A stretch of DNA of 41,686 nucleotides from Bacteroidetes bacterium UBA1941 (GCA_002336805.1 DDEZ01000001.1:1-41686); one strand, 5' to 3'; shown: positions 23,020 to 32,016, counted from the stretch's first letter. Notes: a model not told the origin generated them from the letters alone. Program-made: numbers and translations.

Positions 23020-25359
23020 ATGTCGAAAAACCTGATCATAGTCGAGTCACCTGCCAAGGCAAAAACCATCAATAAATTCCTGGGGGATGACTACGTAGTA
23101 TCGTCCAGCTACGGTCACATACGTGACCTGCCGGACAAAGGTGTGGCCATAGATATCAAGAATAACTACACACCGCAGTATGAGGTCAACGAGGATAAAG
23201 AGAAGGTGATAAAGGAGCTGAAGAAGCTGGCCAAAGGTGCTAAAGACATCTATCTCGCGACGGACGAAGACCGTGAGGGAGAGGCCATAGCATGGCACCT
23301 TTGTCACGTACTCGACCTGGATCCTAAGAAAGCAAAACGTATCACCTACACTGAGATCACCGAGAAGGCTGTCAAGAACGCCGTAGCCAATCCGCGCAAG
23401 ATCAACCTCGATCTGGTAGACGCGCAGCAGGCACGCCGTGTGCTGGACCGTCTCGTGGGTTATGAGCTATCACCTGTGCTCTGGCGCAAGGTGCGTCCGT
23501 CTCTCTCTGCCGGCCGCGTACAGTCAGTAGCTGTGCGTCTCATAGTAGAGCGCGAGCGCGAGATCAAGAACTTTAAGTCTGTTTCTACTTTCAAGATCAC
23601 CGCCCAGTTTCTGGTGAAGGATGACAAGGGTAAGACGACTACACTCAAGGCTGAGAGTACGACTAAGTTTTCTACTGAAGGTGATGCAAACACCTATCTC
23701 AATAATCTGATCGGTGCAACCTTTTCTGTAAAGGATATAGAGAAGAAGCCCTCTAAGCGTACACCATCTGCGCCGTTCACCACGTCTACACTCCAGCAGG
23801 AGGCCAGCCGCAAGCTGGGCTTCTCTGTGACCAAGACAATGGTCGTAGCGCAGAAGCTCTACGAGGCCGGTCACATCACCTATATGAGAACGGACTCCAC
23901 TAGTCTGTCCGAACTCGCGCAGGCAAACATAGCCACCGAGATCAAATCTAAGTATGGCAAGGAGTACCACAAGCAGCGCCAGTTTGCTACCAAGAATGCA
24001 AGCGCACAGGAAGCTCACGAGGCCATCCGTCCATCCTATATAGAGAACTCTATGGTAGAGGGCGAGCGCGATGAGCAGCGCCTCTATGAGCTGATCTGGA
24101 AGCGTACCATCGCATCGCAAATGGGTGATGCCGAGCTGGAGCGCACCATCATATCTATAGGCAATAATAAGAATAGCGACCTACTGCAGGCCACAGGCGA
24201 GATCGTGATATTTGATGGCTTCCTGAAGGTCTACACAGAGTCTACTGATGAAGATGCTGATGATGCAAGTGAAGAGGAAGAAGGTAGCGCCACACTGCTG
24301 CCGCCGCTCCATAAGGGTGACGGCCTCGACCTCAAGGAAATGATCGCTACAGAGCGCTTCTCCAAGCCGCTGCCACGCTACACGGAGGCGAGCCTCGTGA
24401 AGAAGCTGGAAGAACTCGGCATAGGCCGTCCGTCTACCTATGCACCTACTATCGGCACCATACAGAAGCGCCAGTATGTAGTGAAGGAACCACGTGAGGG
24501 TGTAGAGCGCGCCTACCGAGTCCTGACACTCAAGAGTGATAAGATCAGCAAGGTAGAGAAGACTGAGATCACCGGTGCCGAGAAGAACAAACTCTTCCCT
24601 ACAGACATCGGCAATCTGGTGAATGACTTCCTCGTGGAGAATTTCAATCAGGTACTGGACTTTGGCTTCACTGCAGATGTAGAGAAGCAGTTTGACCAGA
24701 TAGCCGAAGGCCACAAGGTGTGGAACCAGATGATAGACGAGTTCTACAAGCCATTTCACCAGACTGTAGAGACCACTACTAAGGAGTCAAAGAAGGTCAC
24801 AGGCGAGCGCCTCCTCGGCGAGGACCCTGCTACCGGCAAACCCGTACTGGCCAAGATGGGCCGCTACGGTGCCATGATACAGATAGGTGCTACGGAGAGC
24901 GAGGATAAGCCACGCTTCGCCAAGCTGCGCGCCAATCAGTCTATCGAGTCTATCAGCTTTGATGAAGCGATGGAGCTCTTCAAGCTGCCACGCGAGGTGG
25001 GTGAGTTTGAGGACAAGGTGATCAAGGTGAGCATAGGACGCTTCGGTCCCTATGTACAGCACGATAGCAAGTTTGTCTCTCTCAAGAAAGAACAAGATCC
25101 ATATACCATCACTCATGAGGAAGCTGTAGAACTCATCAAGGCCAAGCGCGAAGCTGATGCCAATAAGTTCATAGCTGAGTTCAAAGAACACGATATACAG
25201 GTGCTCAATGGCCGCTTCGGTCCATATATCAAGAAGGGCAAGGACAACTATAAGATACCTAAGGGCACTGTAGCGGAAACGCTGACAGAAGCTGAGGTGC
25301 TGGAGATAGTAAAGGCTGGCCCATCTAAAAAATCACCGAGAGGCCGCGCCAAAAAATAG
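23020..25359 (+). CDS. topA: DNA topoisomerase I (type IA)
   Basis: 779 residues from the ATG at 23020 (MSKNLIIVESPAKAKTINKF, the family opening); an ATG 12 codons earlier adds nothing conserved. The Toprim acidic motif ATDEDREGEAIAWH is near residues 82-95, and the catalytic tyrosine is Tyr288 (YMRTDS). The C-terminus has repeated GRYGAMIQIG / GRFGPYVQHDSKF / GRFGPYIKKGKDN units of the Topo_C_assoc type instead of cysteine zinc ribbons, as is common in Bacteroidota. It relaxes negative supercoils. Five bases separate it from the next gene, so the two form an operon. Confidence 0.97.
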   Translation: MSKNLIIVESPAKAKTINKFLGDDYVVSSSYGHIRDLPDKGVAIDIKNNYTPQYEVNEDKEKVIKELKKLAKGAKDIYLATDEDREGEAIAWHLCHVLDLDPKKAKRITYTEITEKAVKNAVANPRKINLDLVDAQQARRVLDRLVGYELSPVLWRKVRPSLSAGRVQSVAVRLIVEREREIKNFKSVSTFKITAQFLVKDDKGKTTTLKAESTTKFSTEGDANTYLNNLIGATFSVKDIEKKPSKRTPSAPFTTSTLQQEASRKLGFSVTKTMVVAQKLYEAGHITYMRTDSTSLSELAQANIATEIKSKYGKEYHKQRQFATKNASAQEAHEAIRPSYIENSMVEGERDEQRLYELIWKRTIASQMGDAELERTIISIGNNKNSDLLQATGEIVIFDGFLKVYTESTDEDADDASEEEEGSATLLPPLHKGDGLDLKEMIATERFSKPLPRYTEASLVKKLEELGIGRPSTYAPTIGTIQKRQYVVKEPREGVERAYRVLTLKSDKISKVEKTEITGAEKNKLFPTDIGNLVNDFLVENFNQVLDFGFTADVEKQFDQIAEGHKVWNQMIDEFYKPFHQTVETTTKESKKVTGERLLGEDPATGKPVLAKMGRYGAMIQIGATESEDKPRFAKLRANQSIESISFDEAMELFKLPREVGEFEDKVIKVSIGRFGPYVQHDSKFVSLKKEQDPYTITHEEAVELIKAKREADANKFIAEFKEHDIQVLNGRFGPYIKKGKDNYKIPKGTVAETLTEAEVLEIVKAGPSKKSPRGRAKK

Positions 25360-25364
25360 TCCTG

Positions 25365-26240
25365 ATGCTGCCCTCTGAGTCTGAGATACACGCCCTGGTC
25401 CAGCTGCTGGACGATAGTGACAAAGAAGTGCGCTCCCATGTCTATACCCGCATCAAGAGCTTTGGTGTGGAAGTCATCCCTACGCTGGAGGGTGCCTGGA
25501 CCATAGAGCTCAATGCCCTGCAGCACGACCGCCTGGAGGAGCTGATCCGCGATATACACTTTCAGGTAGTGATAGATGAGCTGGAGGCCTGGGTGGCCTC
25601 AGTAGATCAGGACCTGCTGCTGGGTTTCTACATTCTCTCAAAGTATTTCAACCCTGAGCTGGACTACGATGTAGTACAGAAGCAGGTCTTCCGCATGCGC
25701 CAGTCCATCTGGCTGGAACTGAACTACAACCAGACTCCGCTGGAGCAGATACAGATATTCAATCAGATCTTCTACGGCTATCATGGCTACTCAGGCGTGC
25801 AGCTGTCTGAGCATTTCAAAGACTATACGCTCGACCACCTGCTGGAGACCAAGAACGGTACCTCTATAGCCCTCGGTATCCTCTACCAGATCATAGCCCG
25901 CGACCTCAATCTGCCCGTCTATGGCGTGCCGCTGATCAAGTTCTTTGTGAGCTGCTTCTGCAAGCGGACCATTGCTGACTTCTCAGATACTACGGCCAAT
26001 GAGAATGAGGTCATGTTTTACATCAATCCGGTCAATCGCGGTTCTCTCTTCTCCAGAAATGAGATCAAGGAGTACCTTGACAAGATGAAGCTGGAGGAGG
26101 AGCCTAAATACTATGCACCAGCCAGCAATAAAGCGATCCTCACGGAGCTGCTCACTTATTTCGCCGAGCTGGCTTCTTTCAAATCTGACGCTCAAAAGGA
26201 GACAGACTTTGCAAAGCTCCTGCGCATATTAAACGGATAA
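25365..26240 (+). CDS. SirB1/transglutaminase-like protein
   Basis: 291 residues. The N-terminal 100 residues are helical and repeat-like (VQLLDDSDKEVRSHVYTRI, suggestive of HEAT). Then follows the SirB1_N transglutaminase-like pattern: LDHLLETKNGTSIALGILYQ and ARDLNLPVYGVPLIKFFV. In transglutaminases the NG(T/N)C motif carries the nucleophile; here the place reads NGTS, so the cysteine seems absent and activity is doubtful. Function unknown. It begins 5 bases after topA and is likely translated from the same mRNA. Confidence 0.82.
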   Translation: MLPSESEIHALVQLLDDSDKEVRSHVYTRIKSFGVEVIPTLEGAWTIELNALQHDRLEELIRDIHFQVVIDELEAWVASVDQDLLLGFYILSKYFNPELDYDVVQKQVFRMRQSIWLELNYNQTPLEQIQIFNQIFYGYHGYSGVQLSEHFKDYTLDHLLETKNGTSIALGILYQIIARDLNLPVYGVPLIKFFVSCFCKRTIADFSDTTANENEVMFYINPVNRGSLFSRNEIKEYLDKMKLEEEPKYYAPASNKAILTELLTYFAELASFKSDAQKETDFAKLLRILNG

Positions 26241-26319
26241 ATTCGCTGCATCCAAGCCTCCGTTTTCCATCGTGCTGTTTTATTATGACATTTTTTAGAA
26301 GAAAGGAGTCGGCAGGCTG

Positions 26320-26400
26320 ACTTCAAACACCAGGTTCTTCCCGCTCCTGATTTAGGAGAGGGAAGATGCCGAAGGCAGATGGGAGTGGTTAGGCGTGCGT
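26320..26400. repeat. Intergenic repeat-like region after the SirB1-like gene
   Basis: This part of the 308-base gap (26241-26548) holds a small hairpin (CTCCT / AGGAG near 26345-26359) and GC-rich wording typical of dispersed Bacteroidota repeats. No coding frame is supported. The rest of the gap holds the hairpins listed at 26447 and 26495. Confidence 0.4.
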
Positions 26401-26446
26401 ACGTGAAACAGACCCCGCCAACTCATTTTAATAGCTAAACGAATTG

Positions 26447-26477
26447 CTCTAAATCTCCCAAAAGGGGAGATTTAGAG
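26447..26477. repeat. Perfect 13-bp stem hairpin repeat
   Basis: Arms CTCTAAATCTCCC / GGGAGATTTAGAG with a five-base loop. The left arm recurs at 46-58 in the left end repeat, so this is a dispersed element, not only a local terminator. Confidence 0.7.
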
Positions 26478-26494
26478 GGGCTTAGTGCCATAAA

Positions 26495-26525
26495 TGAAAA
26501 ATGCCTCCCTTTGCAGAGAGGCATT
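26495..26525 (-). terminator. Terminator of the Spy-like gene
   Basis: Stem AATGCCTC / GAGGCATT with a ten-base loop, followed on the minus strand by TTTCATTTA, 24 bases past the stop at 26549. Confidence 0.65.
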
Positions 26526-26548
26526 GTATAGATCTTGTTGCTGGCTTT

Positions 26549-27028
26549 TTACTTGCTGGCTGGAGCTGCTGCCGGAGCTGCACCTTGCTGTGCGCGCTGA
26601 GCCCTTCTTGCATCCCTTTCAGCCTTCTGAGCTGCCTGGTACTTGTCATACAGGTCTTTGCCCATAGCCTCTTCCAGGCCTTTCTTGTGTGCTGCCTGCA
26701 GGTCCCTCATCTTAGCCTGCATGTCTGCACGCTGTGCTTCCGCCTGCTCTTTGCTCTGGTCCCTGAGGTCGTTCTTCATAGCCATCCTCTTGGTGTTAAA
26801 CTCGGTATTCACAGCCAGTACCTTGTCATATTTATCACCCAGTGGTGTGAGTTGGTTCATCTGGTCTGTTTCGCGCTTTGCACGCTCTTCCGCTGTCATT
26901 GCTTTCCTTTGTGGAGCGGCAGTTGCTTTGCCCATAGCCGGCTGGCCCGCTGGTGCAGTCTGAGCAGCTTGAGCAAAAGTGGCTGCGGAGAGGAGCAGCG
27001 CTGCGACTGCTGAGATCATTCTTTTCAT
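26549..27028 (-). CDS. Periplasmic Spy/DUF4890-like helical protein
   Basis: 159 residues. A signal peptide (ending ATFAQA) is followed by an Ala/Pro-rich stretch, then about 100 residues of charged helix (MTAEERAKRETDQMNQLTPL, LRDQSKEQAEAQRADMQAKM) and an Ala/Pro tail. The TAEERAKRETDQM lead followed by helices matches the small Spy/CpxP-like or DUF4890 proteins of Bacteroidota, which are thought to protect periplasmic proteins or bind metals. No cysteine or metal motif is seen. It has its own terminator. Confidence 0.7.
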   Translation of the reverse strand: MKRMISAVAALLLSAATFAQAAQTAPAGQPAMGKATAAPQRKAMTAEERAKRETDQMNQLTPLGDKYDKVLAVNTEFNTKRMAMKNDLRDQSKEQAEAQRADMQAKMRDLQAAHKKGLEEAMGKDLYDKYQAAQKAERDARRAQRAQQGAAPAAAPASK

Positions 27029-27158
27029 TGTACGTGTTTTTGTTTTGAGATTATGATGTCAATTGCTTTGCCAGGTTTAAATATACGAAGCTAAATTAAC
27101 AAATCTAGGGAATTCGGCTGCGCTCACAAATCAGTCGGTAGAAGCCTGATAGCTAGGA

Positions 27159-27578
27159 CTACCGCCGGCAGGAGCGCATCATTTGCTCTACCATTTCAGA
27201 TTTGTAGTGCCGGTCTGTGTGTACCATCTCGGTGGCCAGGTAGTTGAGCAGATTGGTCATCTCTATGTCTGTGATGGTAGTGGGGTACATGGGCTGGTCA
27301 TAGGTCCGGCCATTTACCACCACGGGGCCATTCATACCTGACTGTATCCAGCATGGCAGCGAGTCAAACTGCGCGCGCGCCATATCTGCATCAGCCAGTG
27401 GCGGCACCAGCTGCTGTATGCCTTCACCCTTCTCTCCATGGCAGGAGGCGCAGTGGTCCATGTACACGTACCGGCCCGGATGCTCATAGGAGGAGTGGAA
27501 GAAAGTCATGTACAGGAAGAACACCACACAACCCAGCGGCACAGCTATCAGCACGATGCGCAGTACTTTACTTTTCAT
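27159..27578 (-). CDS. Membrane-anchored c-type cytochrome
   Basis: 139 residues. One N-terminal membrane helix (residues 7-25) is followed by a single heme c domain with CASCH near residue 43; the Met ligand is probably in YDQPMYP near residue 97. It should face the periplasm. Its start overlaps the Sco gene by 11 bases, so both come from one mRNA. The pair may serve cytochrome oxidase copper insertion or another periplasmic electron path; no oxidase subunits lie in the window. Confidence 0.88.
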   Translation of the reverse strand: MKSKVLRIVLIAVPLGCVVFFLYMTFFHSSYEHPGRYVYMDHCASCHGEKGEGIQQLVPPLADADMARAQFDSLPCWIQSGMNGPVVVNGRTYDQPMYPTTITDIEMTNLLNYLATEMVHTDRHYKSEMVEQMMRSCRR

Positions 27579-28200
27579 GCAGCAGCAGTTCTATATCGTT
27601 CATCAGTTTCTCTGTGCCCTCATCTGTGGTGCCATCATAGTAGCCGCGTATGTGGCGCTTCTGGTCCACCAGTATGAAGTTGCCATCATGTACGAATCCG
27701 CCGGGAGAGTCTTTGTCTTCCTTGGCGTAGGCCAGGTAGCGGTCGGCCATGGCATAGAGGCTGTCATGCTCGCCCGTCAGCAGGTACCACTTGCTGTTGT
27801 CTATGTTCAGCTTCTCTGCATATTTGCGCAGGGTAGCTACCGAGTCGCGCTCCGGGTCTATACTGTGAGAGAGGATCAGTACACCCTTGTCTCCATATTT
27901 CTCATAGACTTTATGCAGCTCAGCCTTCATCTTGGGGCAGATAGACGGGCAGTGGGTGAAGAAGAAGTCCACCACGTATATTTTGCCCGATACGGTGCCC
28001 GTATCTACCTGGTGCCCCAGCTGATCCAGAAAGTGGAACGGAGGGATCACCGCCGTGACCGTGTCATAGCGGTCATGCCCGCCCACTGTCTCGTGGTGTA
28101 TGATGGTCTCGCCCAGCACTTTGAGCCTGGGCTGAGGGGTAGGCGTGCAGGCTGTGAGGGCCAGCAGCAGGGTAGCAGAGAGATAGAGGTACCACTTCAT
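27568..28200 (-). CDS. SCO1/SenC-family copper chaperone lipoprotein
   Basis: 210 residues from the ATG at 28200 (an upstream ATG at 28245 lies before a -7 box). The lipobox is LTAC. The thioredoxin-like fold shows the copper ligands CPSICP (CxxxC) and the distal histidine in GGFVHDGNFILVD; SHSIDPERDS is the usual Sco segment. Members deliver copper to the CuA site of cytochrome oxidase or act as thiol reductants. Two -7 boxes precede it (28207-28214 and 28230-28237). It is co-transcribed with the cytochrome c gene. Confidence 0.92.
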   Translation of the reverse strand: MKWYLYLSATLLLALTACTPTPQPRLKVLGETIIHHETVGGHDRYDTVTAVIPPFHFLDQLGHQVDTGTVSGKIYVVDFFFTHCPSICPKMKAELHKVYEKYGDKGVLILSHSIDPERDSVATLRKYAEKLNIDNSKWYLLTGEHDSLYAMADRYLAYAKEDKDSPGGFVHDGNFILVDQKRHIRGYYDGTTDEGTEKLMNDIELLLHEK

Positions 28201-28229
28201 AGCTGGCAAATGTATATCAAAATTCAGCC

Positions 28230-28237
28230 CAAATGTA
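28230..28237 (-). promoter_or_regulatory. -7 box for the sco-cytochrome c operon
   Basis: The minus strand reads TACATTTG. A second TACATTTG at 28207-28214 would give a leaderless transcript. Which is used cannot be decided from sequence. Confidence 0.45.
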
Positions 28238-28352
28238 AAGCCCATCAGATAAGGCGTCGATTTTAAGTTACGTGGGGTAAGACGTAGATATCAGAGGTGT
28301 GTTGAGAGCAAAATTAATGATGTATCCGAAACATTGTAACACAACTAAAATC

Positions 28353-28423
28353 AACCGCAAAGAACGCCAAGAACGCGGAGAATTGATAAAATACCTTTGC
28401 GTTCTCAGCGTTTCTTGGCGGTT
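28353..28423. repeat. Inverted dispersed repeat ('accgcaaagaacgc' type)
   Basis: Arms 28353-28376 and 28399-28423 pair with a few mismatches and one gap, giving a long hairpin. It starts with AACCGC and ends with GCGGTT. This element lies in the 365-base gap between sco and lipA, and the lipA promoter is further right. No gene is seen in the gap. Confidence 0.7.
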
Positions 28424-28514
28424 AAAACTATTGTAATATCAAGCTGATGGTATATATTTTATCCACCTCGTCCGTAGGATTCGTGTGCCGGTATTAACAG
28501 CTATACCACAGCAG

Positions 28515-28546
28515 TTTGAAAAGCCACCGCCTTTAGCGTAGTTTTG
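28515..28546 (+). promoter_or_regulatory. Promoter of lipA
   Basis: TTTG at 28515-28518, then 20 bases, then TAGTTTTG at 28539-28546, a perfect -7 box. The ATG follows 20 bases later. Confidence 0.75.
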
Positions 28547-28566
28547 CCACCTGCTATAAGCTGATT

Positions 28567-29442
28567 ATGTCTGAAACGATCCCACCACTGGAGAGCAAAA
28601 GAGTACCCAAACCGGAATGGCTGAAGATCAAGCTGCCATCCGGAGTAGAGTATTCTGATGTCAAGAAGAATATAAAGGATAACCGCCTGCACACCATCTG
28701 TGAGAGTGGCCAGTGCCCAAACCAGACGGAGTGCTGGGGCGCAGGCACCGCTACGCTCATGATACTGGGCAATGTATGCACACGCTCGTGTATGTTTTGC
28801 AACGTAGCTACCGGCAAGCCGGAGAATGTAGACATCACCGAGCCGCTGCGCGTGGCTGAATCTGTGAAGCTTATGGGCCTGCAGCACGTGGTCATCACCT
28901 CTGTAGACCGCGATGACCTGACCGATGGCGGCGCCAAGATATGGGCCGCTACCATACGCGCTATCCGCCGTCATGCACCGGGTGTCACTATGGAGACACT
29001 CATAGGAGACTTTGCCGGCCGGTGGGAAAATCTCCAGCAGGTCATAGATGTAAAGCCCGAAGTGGTCTCTCACAATCTCGAAACAGTCAAGCGCCTCACC
29101 CGCGAGGTGCGTGTACAGGCACGCTACGAGCGCAGCATAGAGGTACTCCGCAGACTGAAAGACGGCGGTATAGAGCGCACCAAGTCAGGCATCATGCTAG
29201 GCCTGGGCGAGACTGACGAGGAAATATACGAGGCCATGGACGACCTCCGCGGCGCAGGCGTAGACATCCTTACCCTCGGCCAATACCTGCAACCAACCCG
29301 CCAACATCTCGCTGTACAGCGCTATGTATCACCGGAGCAGTTTGCAGAGTACAAGAAGATCGGTCTGGAGAAAGGCTTCCGCTATGTGGAGTCAGGGCCG
29401 ATGGTGCGCTCATCGTACCATGCGGAGAGGCATCTGATATGA
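28567..29442 (+). CDS. lipA: Lipoyl synthase (radical SAM)
   Basis: 291 residues. It inserts two sulfurs into octanoyl groups on the lipoyl domains of 2-oxoacid dehydrogenases. The auxiliary cluster cysteines are Cys45, Cys50 and Cys56 (CESGQCPNQTEC) and the radical SAM cluster is Cys71, Cys75 and Cys78 (CTRSCMFC). The closing SGPMVRSSYHAE motif with the conserved RSSY serine is present. Full length. Single gene with a consensus promoter; no lipB nearby. Confidence 0.97.
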   Translation: MSETIPPLESKRVPKPEWLKIKLPSGVEYSDVKKNIKDNRLHTICESGQCPNQTECWGAGTATLMILGNVCTRSCMFCNVATGKPENVDITEPLRVAESVKLMGLQHVVITSVDRDDLTDGGAKIWAATIRAIRRHAPGVTMETLIGDFAGRWENLQQVIDVKPEVVSHNLETVKRLTREVRVQARYERSIEVLRRLKDGGIERTKSGIMLGLGETDEEIYEAMDDLRGAGVDILTLGQYLQPTRQHLAVQRYVSPEQFAEYKKIGLEKGFRYVESGPMVRSSYHAERHLI

Positions 29443-29470
29443 GTGGTAGACAGTAGGCTCGTGAAGCCTT

Positions 29471-30220
29471 TTATGCGGGAAAGATAGTCCCGATGATCTT
29501 GTCATCGCTGACTTTGGCCCAACGCACTTTCAGGTTGCCTTCATAGGTCTTGTAGCCGAATGTCAGTTCATTCACCTTAGAGCTCACAAATGATGCCTTA
29601 GCCTCCTGAATGATCCGCTCCACATCCAGCACGTTTGCCATAGTCTCCTCTATGGTCCAGTATTCCTTGTCTGCGGGCTGGTTGAGCAGTTTGAGCAGGG
29701 GGGGGGAGTGGTATACGGTGCGTTTAAACAGGTCTACCTCTATATAGCCTGCGTTATACAGCATCTGTATATTCGCAAAGCGCTCCTCGCCCTTATTGAG
29801 CTGGGAGGCTACACTTGACAGCTGCTTATTGAGGTTAAATCGCTCAAAGGCAAACATGATAGACGAGATCAGCACCTTGCCATCAAACTTGCCCTTTACC
29901 AGAAAGTCCTGTGCCCCGTAGCGCACTGTCTCCAGGCCTACCTTCTCATCTACCAGGCCGGTGAGCACCACTACCAGGTTGTTAGGGTAGTTTTCCAGCA
30001 GTTTTTTGATGGTATCCAGGCCCACGCTGTCCGGCAGGTTCAGGTCCATGAGGATGATGTCAAACTGATTGGCGTCGAGCAGCTCGTGAGCGGCCTTCAT
30101 ACAGTCAGCATGAAAGAAGTTGAACCGCGGCGACATAGATTCACCGAGGTAAAACTTGATCAGGAATGCATCACCTGCATTGTCCTCTATGAGTAGTACT
30201 TTGAGTTCCTGCTTATCCAT
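29471..30220 (-). CDS. Response regulator: receiver plus PAS-like C-terminal domain
   Basis: 249 residues. The receiver domain (1-125) has the acidic pair (IEDN), the phosphoacceptor Asp59 (LMDLNLPDSVG) and Lys109 (LVKGK). After a coiled-coil-like linker, residues 150-249 look PAS-like (MLYNAGYIEVDLFKRTVYHS, WTIEETMANVLDVER), without kinase motifs. It probably relays a phosphorylation signal to a protein partner, not to DNA. It starts 6 bases after the stop of the receiver-only gene, so the two form one operon. No histidine kinase is in the window. Confidence 0.85.
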   Translation of the reverse strand: MDKQELKVLLIEDNAGDAFLIKFYLGESMSPRFNFFHADCMKAAHELLDANQFDIILMDLNLPDSVGLDTIKKLLENYPNNLVVVLTGLVDEKVGLETVRYGAQDFLVKGKFDGKVLISSIMFAFERFNLNKQLSSVASQLNKGEERFANIQMLYNAGYIEVDLFKRTVYHSPPLLKLLNQPADKEYWTIEETMANVLDVERIIQEAKASFVSSKVNELTFGYKTYEGNLKVRWAKVSDDKIIGTIFPA

Positions 30221-30226
30221 GGGTCA

Positions 30227-30682
30227 CTATTCTAGAGAGAGTTTTACGGTCTTAAACCAGAAGGCATCCATCTGCTGTATCACCCGGGTGAAATCATCAA
30301 AATCCACCGGCTTCAGGATGTATGCGTTTGCATGGGTATCATAGGCTTTGAAAATATCGTGGTCCGCCTCAGATGTGGTCACGGCCACCACAGGTATGCG
30401 CTTCAGCTTTGGAGAGGCTTTGATCTCGCGCAGGATCTCGATGCCATTGCGCTTGGGCAGGTTCAGGTCCAGCATGATGATGTCCGGGCGCTCTGCGCCG
30501 CTGTACTCACCCTCCTTATTGAGAAAGGGCATCACCTTGTCGCCGTCAGAGATCACATCCATGTCTATCTCTATCCTGCACTCTTTGATGGCCTCCTGTG
30601 TCAGACGGATATCACCCGGATTGTCCTCTACCAGCAGGAGCCTTTTTCTTTTTTTTCCCTTATGGGGGATTATTTCAGTCAT
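30227..30682 (-). CDS. Single-domain response regulator, Rcp1-like
   Basis: 151 residues, only a receiver domain. It has LLLVEDNPGDIRLTQEAI, the phosphoacceptor Asp72 in IIMLDLNLPKRNG, TTSE around residue 103, and Lys124 in ILKPVDFDDF. NPGD and the LKPVDFDDF ending are typical of Rcp1-type regulators that pair with phytochrome or hybrid kinases. No output domain. First gene of a two-regulator operon. Confidence 0.9.
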   Translation of the reverse strand: MTEIIPHKGKKRKRLLLVEDNPGDIRLTQEAIKECRIEIDMDVISDGDKVMPFLNKEGEYSGAERPDIIMLDLNLPKRNGIEILREIKASPKLKRIPVVAVTTSEADHDIFKAYDTHANAYILKPVDFDDFTRVIQQMDAFWFKTVKLSLE

Positions 30683-30813
30683 TGCTATTGGGTCTTATAG
30701 CTTAAACGCAACCTGAGCGAATAAGTTCCATCGCTAAATTGCTCTTTTTGCTCTAATATAAAAAAGGAAGATACGGTTTTTCACCGTCTCATTTCGGTTA
30801 TCCGCACATAGAT

Positions 30814-32016
30814 TTACTTGTCTGCAGGCATCACCTTCTCTATAGAGATGCCGTTGGCGCCCATATTGAGGGCCGGATTGCTCTGTGCAGGTAGCTGGTT
30901 GAAGAAGTCCTTGTACGTATTGCCCACTATCGTATAGCCACCTGTATTGAGGTCAAAGAAGATGTCATTCAGCAGGTTGATATTAGCGCCTTTGCCGGCA
31001 TTTTTGTAGAAGCCCTGGTTGGCTGCTACTACCTTGGATGGCGTCAGCTTGATACGGTTAAAGTTTAGTACTACATTGTCAGTAGAGCCGCTCAGGTAGA
31101 TGCCGTACATCGTGCCCTCGCCGCCTACGTTCACCGCATTGTTAGACAGCATAGCATACTGGTCGGGTGTGCCCTCGCAGTCATTCAGCACGATGCCGTA
31201 CACGCCGTTCACTGCATTTACCACGTTATTGCTTATCACCATATACGGCTTGATGCCATTCAGGTAGAGGCCGCGGTATTCCTTGTAGGTAGAGACGGAG
31301 CTTATCACGTTATTGGTCAGTACCGGTGAGTGCTCATTGTACAGGGTGATAGCGCTCTCATACTGATTGAAGAAGAGGCACCCTGTCACGCTCGTACGCG
31401 TATCCGGTGTGGCGTTGCTGCCCTTATAGATACCTACGCTGCCATTATTCACAGAGCAGTCTTCAAAGGAGATATCACTCTTCACGTCGCCCGGCGTACA
31501 GTAGATCACAGCGTTATTGGCGCCGGTCACAGAGCGCTCTGTACCGTTAAAGGTCACATTGTTGAAGCGGATCTTGCGGCTAGCGCCATCTATCTTGATG
31601 GTATTGCCGGTATGGCCTGTACGGTTCTCTATGGTCAGGTTTGAGAAGTTGATATTGCTGGCGCTGTAGAGGCGCAGGGTGTATTCTGCATCAGGAGAGG
31701 AGCTGGTGATGATCACATCAGAGCTATTGCCCCGCGCAGACTCAAAGCTGACCGTATTCTGGGTAGATACACCGGTGATGGCGCTCAGGTCCAGCTTTTC
31801 GGCATAGGTGCCGTCCTCTATCAGAAATGTGACAGGCCCGCTCACACCACCACAGCGCAGCGCGGCTACTGCCTCGGCTACGGTCTGGTATTCTGTTTCG
31901 TCTTTGCCTATCTTATATTCACCCGACAGGGGCGCGCAGTCACCTGCATGGGCCATCGAGATGGTCAGGGTCAGGAGGGTACAAAGGAATACTCTCAGAT
32001 GTAGTGGGTTTTGCAT
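30814..32016 (-). CDS. Secreted beta-helix protein, copy 3 of a tandem family
   Basis: 400 residues with a signal peptide ending AHAG. The mature protein opens CAPLSGEYKIGKDETEYQTV and continues with right-handed beta-helix rungs (FSNLTIENRTGHTGNTI, VLTNNVISSVSTYKEYRG, NNAVNVGGEGTMYGIYLSGS). The end is GISIEKVMPADK. No T9SS sorting domain, lipobox or catalytic pectinase motif was found. It is the most diverged of three tandem paralogues and lacks their shared promoter and 3' UTR. Beta-helix proteins often bind or cleave polysaccharides; a binding or adhesive role is inference. Confidence 0.82.
   Translation of the reverse strand: MQNPLHLRVFLCTLLTLTISMAHAGDCAPLSGEYKIGKDETEYQTVAEAVAALRCGGVSGPVTFLIEDGTYAEKLDLSAITGVSTQNTVSFESARGNSSDVIITSSSPDAEYTLRLYSASNINFSNLTIENRTGHTGNTIKIDGASRKIRFNNVTFNGTERSVTGANNAVIYCTPGDVKSDISFEDCSVNNGSVGIYKGSNATPDTRTSVTGCLFFNQYESAITLYNEHSPVLTNNVISSVSTYKEYRGLYLNGIKPYMVISNNVVNAVNGVYGIVLNDCEGTPDQYAMLSNNAVNVGGEGTMYGIYLSGSTDNVVLNFNRIKLTPSKVVAANQGFYKNAGKGANINLLNDIFFDLNTGGYTIVGNTYKDFFNQLPAQSNPALNMGANGISIEKVMPADK

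Noticed and set aside
23524..24120. A 198-codon open frame on the minus strand inside topA
   Set aside because: Antisense to conserved topoisomerase sequence and without family resemblance.
26501..27013. Plus-strand Cys/Leu-rich frame of 170 codons opposite the Spy-like gene
   Set aside because: The minus-strand frame has a signal peptide, a plausible helical family and a terminator; the plus-strand frame has none of these.
30774..30788. Possible terminator after beta-helix copy 3 (ACGGT/ACCGT stem)
   Set aside because: The stem has only five pairs and the T run is displaced by several bases. It could still be weakly active, but it is not supported enough to list.
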